DNA of 64,000 nucleotides from positions 1 through 64,000 of the forward strand of contig NZ_QEXM01000037.1 in NCBI RefSeq assembly GCF_004127445.1. The letters are read 5' to 3'. The position numbers were made by a program, and so were the translations under genes. Below are positions 37,006-45,352 of this stretch, in pieces (position 1 is the stretch's first letter; each line of letters begins with the position of its first letter). The stretch comes from Streptomyces alfalfae. GTDB lineage: Bacteria > Actinomycetota > Actinomycetes > Streptomycetales > Streptomycetaceae. The notes beneath the pieces are model-generated. The model was not told where the DNA came from. It did no database searches and was given only the letters and a program-made list of their open reading frames with translations.

Positions 37006-37958
37006 CAACCCACGAGCTGGCCTCGGCCGACCCCGGCCACGCCGCCTTCTACCACCCGGCGCTTTTCTACGGCACCGAGGACGAGTACCTCGACGGAGTC
37101 GGAACGTTCGTGCGGGACGCCCTGGAGCGCGAGCACCCCGTGCTCGTGGCCGTGCCCGGCCCGCGCCTGCCGCTGCTGCAGGACGTCGTCGCGGGCGACC
37201 GCGACCGTGTCAGATGGGTGGACATGCGGCAGGCCGGACGCAACCCGGGCCGCATCCTGTCCATGCTCCAGGAGTTCGCCGACCGTGCGGGCGACGCGCC
37301 GGTGCAGGCGTCGATCGTGGGGGAGCCGATCTGGGTCGGCCGCACGCCGGAGGAAGCGGCGGAGGCGACTCGCCACGAAGCGCTGATCAACCTCGCCTTC
37401 ACCGGCCGCCCGGTCAGCATCCTGTGCCCCTACGACACGGCCCTGCCGAAGGACGTGCTGGCCCAGGCGCACCGCACCCACCCGGTGGTCGGTGACTCCC
37501 GCGCCTACCGCGCCAGCTCCCGCTACGCCGATCCCCACGAGGTCTGTTCCGACTGCGACACCCCGCTGCCCGAGCCGCAGGACGCCCTCGTCCTCCCGTT
37601 CGGGGAGCGGGAACTGACGTTCGCGCGCGACGAGGCCGACCGCTGTGCGGCCGCAGCCGGCATGGCCCCGGCCCGCCGCACGGACTGGCTCCTCGCGGTC
37701 AGTGAGGCGATCAGCAACTCGGTCCGTCATGGCGGCGGCCGGGGGACGCTGCGCATGTGGCGCACGGGCGGCGAGCTGGTCGCGGAGATCCGCGACCAGG
37801 GCCTGCTGACCGATCCCCTCAAGGGCCGCCGCAGGCCGGATCCCCGAGCGGCGAGCGGCGGCCGAGGGCTGTGGATCATGCACCAGCTGTGCGATCTGGT
37901 CGAGATCAGAGCGACGGCCCAGGGGCTCGTCCTGCGCCTCCACATGGCGCTGGAGTAG
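37002..37958 (+). CDS. MEDS-domain plus HATPase anti-sigma-type kinase
   Basis: 318 residues, ATG overlapping the previous stop. The MEDS domain (about 15-185) includes HPALFYGTEDEYLDGVGTFVRDALE and ALINLAFTGRPVSILCPYD. A C-terminal RsbW-like GHKL domain has N-box WLLAVSEAISNSVRHGGG, G1 AEIRDQG and G2 GGRGLWIMHQLCD. This is the RsbA-type architecture found in actinobacteria. Coupling with the MEDS-STAS gene suggests that the two proteins share a ligand and oppose each other. Confidence 0.85.
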   Translation: MTTHELASADPGHAAFYHPALFYGTEDEYLDGVGTFVRDALEREHPVLVAVPGPRLPLLQDVVAGDRDRVRWVDMRQAGRNPGRILSMLQEFADRAGDAPVQASIVGEPIWVGRTPEEAAEATRHEALINLAFTGRPVSILCPYDTALPKDVLAQAHRTHPVVGDSRAYRASSRYADPHEVCSDCDTPLPEPQDALVLPFGERELTFARDEADRCAAAAGMAPARRTDWLLAVSEAISNSVRHGGGRGTLRMWRTGGELVAEIRDQGLLTDPLKGRRRPDPRAASGGRGLWIMHQLCDLVEIRATAQGLVLRLHMALE

Positions 37959-38003
37959 CCCCGGGGGAGCGGGGCGGCCCGGGGTTCGGTCCACGACGAC
38001 GGT

Positions 38004-41000
38004 TCAGTCCACGATGATGCCCGGATAGCAGTGCTCGTGGTGCCAGTCCGGGGCCACCGGGTAACCGCAGTGGCAGAACTCGGGCCGGGCCGGCTCGCCC
38101 CGGGCGCGCCGGGTCAGGGCGACGATCAGGGGCTGGCGGTCCAGCCAGGACGCCGCGTCGTCGCCGTCGGCCAGGCCGAGGGCCTCCGGCGGCACGTCGA
38201 GCCCGTCGGTGAGCATCTCGACGAGCTGGTCCGCCTGCCTGCGGATGAAGCGCAGGACGTTGCCGCAGTAGGACGGGGACATCTCGTCCAGGCGGTGGCG
38301 GCGGTCCTGGACGTCCTGCCAGACCTCGTCCTGGTTCAGGAGGTTCATCCAGTGCTCCTCCGAGGTCCAGCGTGTCATCGGCGCACTGGGCCCGTCGGCC
38401 GCCGACCGCGTCAACTCCTGGGTCTCCAGGGCCTCTTCGAGGGCCCGGCCGTACTCCGCGTGGTCCTTGGCCGCGAGGCGCCGACAGATCGCCACGGACG
38501 TGTCGGCGTCCCGGCGCGCGGCGGCGAGGTCACCTCCGACGGCGAGCCGTGCCACGGCCGACTGGCGCAGGATCTTCGCATGGGCGCCCTCGTGCCGGAC
38601 CGGGTCGGCCTCCGCGAGCCGTGCGGTGACCCCCGCCATCTCATCGGCCAGGACGCGTGCCTCCTGCCACCGCTGCAACCGCCCCAGATAGGTGGCGAGC
38701 CGCGACCCGAGGTCGGCCAGGACGGGCTCGTGCACGGAGGGCGCCACCGCGGCCAGCCGTCGCGCGGTCGCGACCGCCTCCTCCAGCGAGGTCACCGCCT
38801 CCTCCCTGCGCCGCGACGCCCACAGCAGGACGGCCAGGTTGTCCAGGCACTGCGCCAGCTCGGCCTCGCCGAGTACGAACGCGCGGGCGAGCAGCGACCC
38901 CGAGGGCGGGTCGGCCGCCAGGCCGCGCCGGGCGAACTCGATGGCCCGCGCCTGCGCGGCCACGGCGTCCGAGAGGCGACGCAGCTGCCAGGAGTAGATG
39001 CCGAGGTTGTTCAGGGCGAGCGCGAGGCCGGTCTCGTACTGACCGGGCAGGGTCGCCGTCAGACGCCAGAAGATTCCCACCGCCTGCTGCGTGGGGGCCA
39101 TGGCCCGGTCGGGGTGACCCGCCGCGGCCAGGCCCCTGCCCACCTGCGCGAGGGCCAGGGCGAAGCCGGGCTCATGAGCCGCCGGGTCCGCCCCGGCCAG
39201 CTCCTGGAAGAGCGAGGCCGCCTCCTCGGCCGCGTGCAGGGCGCGGTCGGGGGCGTCGGCGTCGAAGGCGTGCTGCGTCAGGTGCAGCAGCGCGGTCGCC
39301 AGGGCCGCGGTCGATGCCGCCCGTGGTGCTGCGGACGAGAACGCGGCCATGGACGAGAACGCGGCCGTGGAAGGGGATGTGGGTGTGGACGGGGCCGCGG
39401 GCGGCGAAGGGGACGACAGGGGCGACCCGGCCGGGTGTGCCACGGCGGCCGCCGCCTCCCGGAAGCAGCGCACCGACTCCTCGTCCGCGGCCAGCGCCTC
39501 TCGCGCCCGCCCCGCCCGGCCGAGCCGGAAGCCGAGGCCCTGTTGCAGGCGGCCGCGTTCGGCGGGGTCGGCGGTGTCGGGGAGGCGCGCGGCGACCAGC
39601 CGGGCGGTGAACGACGCGATGCCCGCGTCCAGGTCGAGCTGCCCGAACTCCGGGAAGCAGGCCTCCACGGAGGCGAGTACGGGGACCGGAAGGGTGGTCT
39701 GGGCCAGCGCCTCCAGAGCCGCGCTGCCCGCGGCGACGGCCACCGACGGGTCCTGCCGCAGGATCTGCTCCAGATGCCCGGCGACATGCGGCCAGCGCCC
39801 CGGCGCCGCCGCGGCGGCCAGGAACGTCAGGCCGCGCGTGACCGACGGCGCGACCGCGCCGTCAGGGCCGCGGGCGCTGAGCGTGCGCGCTGTCGGCGCT
39901 GCCCAGGGGGCGGCCGGATAGCCGGTCACGTGGTGCCCGTCGAGGCTGAGGGCCAGGAAGTCCTCGGCGAGCCGGTCCGGGTAGAGCGGCTCCAGGACGG
40001 CGCCGGGCTCCGCTGCCGGATAGCACGTGCCGTGGTCGGTGAGCAGCCGCGGCGGCCGATCGAGGCCGATCCCCGCGAGCAGGGCGCTGCCCTCCTCCGG
40101 CGACACGGCCCCGGTGAGGGCCGCCGTGAACACGACGCGGTTCATGTCGCTCGGCGGCGTGCCGAAGTCCAGGCCCTCCAGGCGGTTCTCCCACAGCCGG
40201 GACCAGTGCCGCCGCTCCCGGTTCAGGAGGTACGCGGAGAGGCCGGCCAGGTCGTCCGGCGCCTGTTCGCCGCGCACGTGGGCGTCGACGGCGACCAGGG
40301 CGGCCATGTGCACCGCGAGGACGAGTCCGAACTCCGGGCCGTCCAGATCCCTCGGTCGTGCGATCACGGCCGGGTCGGGAACGCCGTACCGGGCGGCGAA
40401 GCAGTCCCGGGCCGCGACGAACATCGCCGACCGGGCCCCCGGGTCGCCGCCGGGGACGCCCAGCGGGCGCAGCTCCTGGTCCCGCGTGCCGGCCATGACG
40501 TCCTCCAGGGCGGAGCGCACGGCGGGCCAGGCGGAGGCCGAGCGGGCGAGCAGCAGCAGCCGGGTCGGCAGCGAACCGGCGAACAGCCGGTTGCTGAACA
40601 GCCAGGCGAGGTGTGAGACGGGCCAGCGGTCCGCGTAGTCGACCACGAGGAGCAGACCGCGAGCCCCGGTGGGCCGCAGGTCCACCCCGCCGTCCCGGCC
40701 CGCGTCCAGAAGGGCTCCCGGGCCGTGCGTGGCGGTGACGACCTTCCAGCCGGCGGCGGCGCTCTCGGCGGCGAACTCGTCGGCGAGGCGGCTCTTCCCC
40801 TGCCCGCCGGGGCCGTGCAGCCACGTCGCCGAGAGCCGCGGCCCGGCGGCGTCCCGCCAGGCGACGAGTTCGGCGCGCTCCCGCTCCCGGCCGGTGAAGT
40901 CGACCAGCCGGTAGCGGGCGTTGAGCATCCGGCTGGGCTGGTCGAGCAGCCAGGAGCCGTCGGGCACGGGGGTCGCGGGGCGCTCGCCGAGCAGGTAGAC

Positions 41001-41177
41001 GGGCCCACGATCCGCGAAGACGTGCAGGTCGGCGCCCACGACGCCGTACCCGAAGCCGCTCTCCACCCGGATCGTCTGGTGGACGGCCGCCTCTGCGGCC
41101 GGGGCGGGCGGCGGCGCGGCGCCGCCACCCGTGGTGACCCGCGGGCCCCGCCGGGCGCCCGCGTCAGCCCCTGTCAC
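38004..41177 (-). CDS. STAND-type NTPase with TPR-like repeats
   Basis: 1057 residues from the GTG at 41177, which overlaps the stop of the small upstream gene (GTGA); an upstream extension reads as Arg/Gly-rich antisense sequence. A Pro/Ala-rich head (1-35) is followed by a Gly/Val/His-rich segment, QTIRVESGFGYGVVGADLHV (35-54). The NTPase core has FTGRERERAEL, Walker A GPGGQGKS (122-129) and Walker B LLLVVDYAD (175-183). About 560-930 is an array of TPR-like helices rich in Ala/Leu, interrupted by a Ser/Pro/Ala low-complexity insert (39.30-39.44 kb). The C-terminus ends FCHCGYPVAPDWHHEHCYP, a possible metal site. The design is that of an NLR-like sensor: head, switch ATPase, repeat sensor. 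Ligand and output are unknown. Confidence 0.82.
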   Translation of the reverse strand: MTGADAGARRGPRVTTGGGAAPPPAPAAEAAVHQTIRVESGFGYGVVGADLHVFADRGPVYLLGERPATPVPDGSWLLDQPSRMLNARYRLVDFTGRERERAELVAWRDAAGPRLSATWLHGPGGQGKSRLADEFAAESAAAGWKVVTATHGPGALLDAGRDGGVDLRPTGARGLLLVVDYADRWPVSHLAWLFSNRLFAGSLPTRLLLLARSASAWPAVRSALEDVMAGTRDQELRPLGVPGGDPGARSAMFVAARDCFAARYGVPDPAVIARPRDLDGPEFGLVLAVHMAALVAVDAHVRGEQAPDDLAGLSAYLLNRERRHWSRLWENRLEGLDFGTPPSDMNRVVFTAALTGAVSPEEGSALLAGIGLDRPPRLLTDHGTCYPAAEPGAVLEPLYPDRLAEDFLALSLDGHHVTGYPAAPWAAPTARTLSARGPDGAVAPSVTRGLTFLAAAAAPGRWPHVAGHLEQILRQDPSVAVAAGSAALEALAQTTLPVPVLASVEACFPEFGQLDLDAGIASFTARLVAARLPDTADPAERGRLQQGLGFRLGRAGRAREALAADEESVRCFREAAAAVAHPAGSPLSSPSPPAAPSTPTSPSTAAFSSMAAFSSAAPRAASTAALATALLHLTQHAFDADAPDRALHAAEEAASLFQELAGADPAAHEPGFALALAQVGRGLAAAGHPDRAMAPTQQAVGIFWRLTATLPGQYETGLALALNNLGIYSWQLRRLSDAVAAQARAIEFARRGLAADPPSGSLLARAFVLGEAELAQCLDNLAVLLWASRRREEAVTSLEEAVATARRLAAVAPSVHEPVLADLGSRLATYLGRLQRWQEARVLADEMAGVTARLAEADPVRHEGAHAKILRQSAVARLAVGGDLAAARRDADTSVAICRRLAAKDHAEYGRALEEALETQELTRSAADGPSAPMTRWTSEEHWMNLLNQDEVWQDVQDRRHRLDEMSPSYCGNVLRFIRRQADQLVEMLTDGLDVPPEALGLADGDDAASWLDRQPLIVALTRRARGEPARPEFCHCGYPVAPDWHHEHCYPGIIVD

Positions 41178-41662
41178 CGGGCGGCCCCGTCGGCGCCCTC
41201 GCTCCCGCCCTCCCGTTCCCTCCGCGGTGATTCGGCCGTGCGGTCCGTCGCCGACTCGGCGCCGTGGTGGTGGTTGACGATGTTTCCGCCCTGCACCAGG
41301 AACGCCTTCCCGTTGTCCCGCACGACGACGTCCTGCACCCACTTCGGCTCGCTGTTCCCTGCGGGCCGGATCTCCTCGATCAGGGCCCGCAACTCCTCGG
41401 CCGCGGCCGGGTCGCGCCGCAGCAGCGAGCGCAGTTCGAGCTGCCACAGGGGAAGGAGCGTCTGCCGTACCTGGTCGCCGTCCTCGGCCTCCGCCACCAG
41501 TGCGGCGTTGCTGTCGAGTTGGCCCTCGATCGCCTGCTGCCGTTCCTCGCCGCCGCGACGCCGGAACAGCTCCGCCACGCGGGTGCGGGCGAGTATCCAG
41601 GAGTCGGTGGCCATGGCCCCGACCACCGCCGTACCACCGGCCATCACGAGTTCGTCGAGCAC
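41174..41662 (-). CDS. Small partner protein of the STAND NTPase; hydrophobic N-terminus, Gly/Val/His-rich C-terminal motif
   Basis: 162 residues from the GTG at 41662, with GGGAGG 6 nt upstream. A short hydrophobic stretch (LVMAGGTAVVGAMATDSW) opens the protein, followed by a charged helical region (about 25-100). Near the C-terminus lies WVQDVVVRDNGKAFLVQGGN followed by IVNHHH (108-133), then a polar tail. The pattern recalls the amyloid-like motif at the head of the next gene's product. I recognise no enzyme family. It is translationally coupled to the STAND gene, so a joint complex is likely. A helical effector domain with a C-terminal signalling motif is one model. Confidence 0.7.
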   Translation of the reverse strand: MLDELVMAGGTAVVGAMATDSWILARTRVAELFRRRGGEERQQAIEGQLDSNAALVAEAEDGDQVRQTLLPLWQLELRSLLRRDPAAAEELRALIEEIRPAGNSEPKWVQDVVVRDNGKAFLVQGGNIVNHHHGAESATDRTAESPRREREGGSEGADGAAR

Positions 41663-41880
41663 AATTCCTCCCTCTGCGGGCCCCGCTGACGTCGCGCGCT
41701 CCATGCGCCGCGTCCCGCACCGATGACCGTAGAACATCCAGCCGGAAGCCGGGGGCCGTGCCGACAGGTCGGCCAACGTGTGAGTGATCACTCGCTCCAC
41801 GGTTGCCCCTGTGCCAGAGTTGGTCCATGCGCACGGCTGGTGGGGGAGAGCGGGCCGGATCGGCCGCGTCGGGGGAAACC

Positions 41881-44800
41881 GTGCCGGACCTGGTCCGCAC
41901 GCGGTGGGGGGTCGAGCTGACCGCCCCGCTCCTGGCCCGGTTCGAGGAGCCCGGCTGGAGTTACGAGGAGAGGGTGCCGCGCGGCTGTCCCGCCTGTGGC
42001 GGTGAACTGCACTCTCTGCGCAGGCCGTATGAGTCCCAGGGCCGCGTCTACCGCTACGTCGCCGTCGTCTGTCCGAGCTGCCCCGCCGCCTACGCCCTGG
42101 CGGATCTCGGGGTGAAGAGGTACGACAAGCTCATGGGCCGCAGCGGTCGGGAGTCCGCCCCGGCTCCCGTTCCCGCCGCGAACCCGGATGCCGCCCCCGG
42201 GGCCGACGACACGTGGCGCATGCTGCTCGGCCCGTGCCCCACGGGCGACAAGCCGGGCGGCCTGACCATCACACCGATCCATGCCTCCCCCGGCGTGACA
42301 CTCCGGCCCGGGCCCGGCCCCGCACGCGTCATCACCTCCAATTCGGCCTCACCCGCCTCCGGTTGGCCTGCGGACCTGCCGTTGCCGGCCGAACCCGAAC
42401 CGCGGCTCCTCTACTGGTGCAAGGTGACCGACCCGCACTGGCGGCCGCCTGCCGCGGCGATCGACGCGGCCGAGGACATCCGCGTCATCATGCCGGACGG
42501 CCCGGACTTCGACGCCCTGCGCGCGCACCTGGCCGACAAGGGCGTCCCCTACCGCTGTGCGCGGCACTGGCAGGAGGCGGAAGTCGTCGGCACCGTCAAC
42601 GACGTGGGTGGCCGCACCGACCTCGTCGCGTTCCCCGTCCGCACCGGGCCGCTGCCGGCCGCCCCGGTCGCGGGCCCCGGCGCCCATGCCGCCCGTGACG
42701 CGTTCGCGCTGCAGTGGGACGCCCTCGACGCCCTGGCCGAGGACGCCGACGACGCCTACGTTCCGGTGACCGACCTGGTGCCACAGGGCTGGGCGCGGTT
42801 CCTGAAGTACCCGACCTTCAACCCGGCGCAGGCCGACGCCGTCCCGGCGGTCATCGAGGACGACGGGAACGTCGTGGTCGTCGCCCCGACCGGCGCGGGC
42901 AAGACCCCGATCGGCATGGTCGCCGCCCTCAAGGCCAACGCCCAGGGCCGCAAGGCCGCCTGGCTCGTGCCCCAGCGCTCTCTGACCGACGAACTCGACC
43001 GCGAACTCGACCTGTGGCGCGACAACGGACTGAGCGTGGTCCGCCTCACCGGCGAGTACGCCGTCGACGCCGAGTTGATCCGCAAGGCCGACATCTGGAT
43101 CGCCACCACCGAGAAGTTCGAGGCCATCTGCCGCACCGGCTCGCTGCGTGACGCCCTCGCCGACGTCGGCTGCCTCGTCGTCGACGAGGTCCATCTGCTC
43201 GGCGACCCCGGCCGCGGCCCCATCCTGGAGGCCCTGCTCGCGCGCGTCGGCCAGGACACCGGACAGGTGCGCATCGTCGGCCTGTCCGCGACGGTCGCCA
43301 ATGCCGACGAGGTCGCCGACTGGCTCGGCGCCCGCCTCGTGCGCACCACGTGGCGGCCCACCCGGCTGATCTGGCAGATCCCCGTCCCCGCCGCGTCCAC
43401 CAACAGCGACCGAGGTGCCCGCGCCGCGGCCCGCACCCGTGCCGCCGCACGGCAGGTCCGCGCCATCGCCGACGAGGGCGGCAGCGCCCTGGTGTTCTGC
43501 GGCAGCAAGCGCGGCGTGCGCATGACCGCGCTCGCCCTCGCCGAGGAGCGCGGGGCCATCACCAAGGGCGTCGACAAGGACGACCCGGAGGCCGTCGAAC
43601 GGCTCTGCTCGCCGACGGGCGTACGCCTCCACTACCGGGACTGGCCCTACAAGCGCGAGGCCGAGAAAGCCTTCCGGAGCCGTGCGGCGAACGCCCTGGT
43701 GGCGACGTCGACCGTAGCGGCCGGGGTCAACCTTCCGGCCCGCGCCGTCGTCGTACGGGACACCGAGATCGGCCTGGACCGGGTCGAGGTCTCCATGGTC
43801 CAGCAGATGTTCGGCCGCGCCGGGCGCGTCGGCGCCGGTGAGCGCGAGGGCTGGGCGTTCCTCCTCACCGACGGCGCCGACCGGCCCGAGTGGCAGGCCC
43901 GTCTGGCCGCCGGCTACACCGTGCGCTCCCGCATCCGCGAGCGCCTGCCCGACCATCTGCTGGCCGAGGCGGTACAGGGCCGCGTGCGCACGCTCCGCGA
44001 GGCCGAGGACTGGTGGACCCGCACCCTCTCCTCCTACCAGGGCAACGAGAGCTTCGACCCGCTGTACGACGCCGTCGAATTCCTCATCGAGGCCCGCTTC
44101 CTGCGCCGCGGCCCCGGCCCCGATCCCGGCCCCGATCCCGTCCCTGAGCCCGAGGACACCCTCGCGGCCACTGAGCTCGGCACCCTGACCAGCCGATTCA
44201 TGCTCGCCACCGACCTCGCCGACGACCTGTCCGACGCGCTGCGCGCCGCCCCCGTGCCCCGGGACCCGGACGCCGCGGAGCACCTGCTCACCGTCCTGCT
44301 CGCCGCGCACCTGCCGAACCTGCAGCAGGCGCAGTTCACCGACCGGGCCCGCGCCACGCTGCTGCGCGTCCTGCATGACGGCGGCCATCTGGACCCTCCG
44401 GGCACCGAGTCGGACGACGCCCCGGCCCGACCGGTGGACGAACCGGTGACCCCCGGAGACCTGGCGCGGGCGGCGCTGCTCCTGGTCGCCCACAGCCCCC
44501 AGGTGTTCCGCACCCGCTCCCCGTACGTCCTCGGCATTCCCGCCGAGAGCCTCACCGGCATCTACGAGGAGTCCCAGCGCTACCTGGCCTGGCTCGGCGC
44601 ACAGGGCCCGCTCGGCACCGCGCATCCCTGGGCGGCCGTCGTCGCCGCCGACCTGGCCGCCCGTATCCGCTGGCGTGAACTCGGCCCGCGCCGCGGGTCC
44701 GGGCGTCTGCTGTGGATGTGCGAGCAGATGGCCACCGCGCCGCTCGCCGCCCGGCTCGTGCCGCGGATGTGGCGTGCCGCCCGCACGCGGGGCATCGGCG

Positions 44801-45129
44801 CCCCCGACTGGCCGGGCACCACGCCGCCCACCGGCTGCGCCCTGCCCGACCAGCGCTACCGGCAACTCCTCGCGGAGCGGACGACGGGAGCGCTCCTGAC
44901 CCCGGGCCCGGACGGGGTCCTGGTCCGGGGCTGCCCGCGTGGCGCGACCGTGCAACTGTGGGACGGCACATCCGTGGAGTCACACCCGCCCGAACACTCC
45001 CCGGTCGACATCCCCTACCCGCGCCCGGCACCGGACGACCCGCAGCTCGGCCACCGCGGCGCCGCCGTCTTCACCCGGGGCGACCGCTGTGCCACGGGCT
45101 GGCTGTCCGCGTACAACGGCTTGGACTGA
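41881..45129 (+). CDS. Ski2/Hel308-like DEVH-box superfamily 2 helicase
   Basis: 1082 residues from the GTG at 41881, preceded by GGGGGAA; an in-frame ATG at 41827 lacks a Shine-Dalgarno sequence. A zinc ribbon opens the protein (Cys36-x2-Cys39, Cys64-x2-Cys67). The core has Walker A APTGAGKT (335-342), motif II DEVH (435-438), motif III SAT, and motif VI QMFGRAGR (645-649 for GRAGR), typical of the Ski2-like group. About 450 C-terminal residues are unassigned. It is divergent from the small gene of the STAND pair across 218 bp and abuts an IS element. An antiviral or nucleic-acid-repair role is possible; nothing in the sequence decides. Confidence 0.8.
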   Translation: MPDLVRTRWGVELTAPLLARFEEPGWSYEERVPRGCPACGGELHSLRRPYESQGRVYRYVAVVCPSCPAAYALADLGVKRYDKLMGRSGRESAPAPVPAANPDAAPGADDTWRMLLGPCPTGDKPGGLTITPIHASPGVTLRPGPGPARVITSNSASPASGWPADLPLPAEPEPRLLYWCKVTDPHWRPPAAAIDAAEDIRVIMPDGPDFDALRAHLADKGVPYRCARHWQEAEVVGTVNDVGGRTDLVAFPVRTGPLPAAPVAGPGAHAARDAFALQWDALDALAEDADDAYVPVTDLVPQGWARFLKYPTFNPAQADAVPAVIEDDGNVVVVAPTGAGKTPIGMVAALKANAQGRKAAWLVPQRSLTDELDRELDLWRDNGLSVVRLTGEYAVDAELIRKADIWIATTEKFEAICRTGSLRDALADVGCLVVDEVHLLGDPGRGPILEALLARVGQDTGQVRIVGLSATVANADEVADWLGARLVRTTWRPTRLIWQIPVPAASTNSDRGARAAARTRAAARQVRAIADEGGSALVFCGSKRGVRMTALALAEERGAITKGVDKDDPEAVERLCSPTGVRLHYRDWPYKREAEKAFRSRAANALVATSTVAAGVNLPARAVVVRDTEIGLDRVEVSMVQQMFGRAGRVGAGEREGWAFLLTDGADRPEWQARLAAGYTVRSRIRERLPDHLLAEAVQGRVRTLREAEDWWTRTLSSYQGNESFDPLYDAVEFLIEARFLRRGPGPDPGPDPVPEPEDTLAATELGTLTSRFMLATDLADDLSDALRAAPVPRDPDAAEHLLTVLLAAHLPNLQQAQFTDRARATLLRVLHDGGHLDPPGTESDDAPARPVDEPVTPGDLARAALLLVAHSPQVFRTRSPYVLGIPAESLTGIYEESQRYLAWLGAQGPLGTAHPWAAVVAADLAARIRWRELGPRRGSGRLLWMCEQMATAPLAARLVPRMWRAARTRGIGAPDWPGTTPPTGCALPDQRYRQLLAERTTGALLTPGPDGVLVRGCPRGATVQLWDGTSVESHPPEHSPVDIPYPRPAPDDPQLGHRGAAVFTRGDRCATGWLSAYNGLD

Positions 45130-45186
45130 AGGGAGACCTGGCCGCAGCCGGGAGGGGTCGGGCCCCGTCCCGGTCGTCCATGGCCC

Positions 45187-45206
45187 TAGTACTGCAACGG
45201 TCTTTG
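45187..45206 (+). repeat. Left terminal inverted repeat of the IS701-family element
   Basis: TAGTACTGCAACGGTCTTTG; an exact reverse complement lies at 46574-46593. Confidence 0.95.
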
Positions 45207-45352
45207 TTGTGATGGTTGTTCGGGGTGTGGGGGTGGGTGTCCGCGTCGTGTGTAGTGGCTGGTGCGGGCTTGCTGTTGACGTCGTCGTCGCCAGGCTGAC
45301 CAGTGCAGGATGTGGTCGATGGACACCGGTCGGCGGTTGGTGAGGCGGGTGA

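Noticed and set aside
41177..41900. N-terminal extension of the STAND protein to 41900
   Set aside because: Extension is Arg/Gly-rich and antisense to the small partner gene, which has its own good Shine-Dalgarno sequence and ends in a GTGA overlap.
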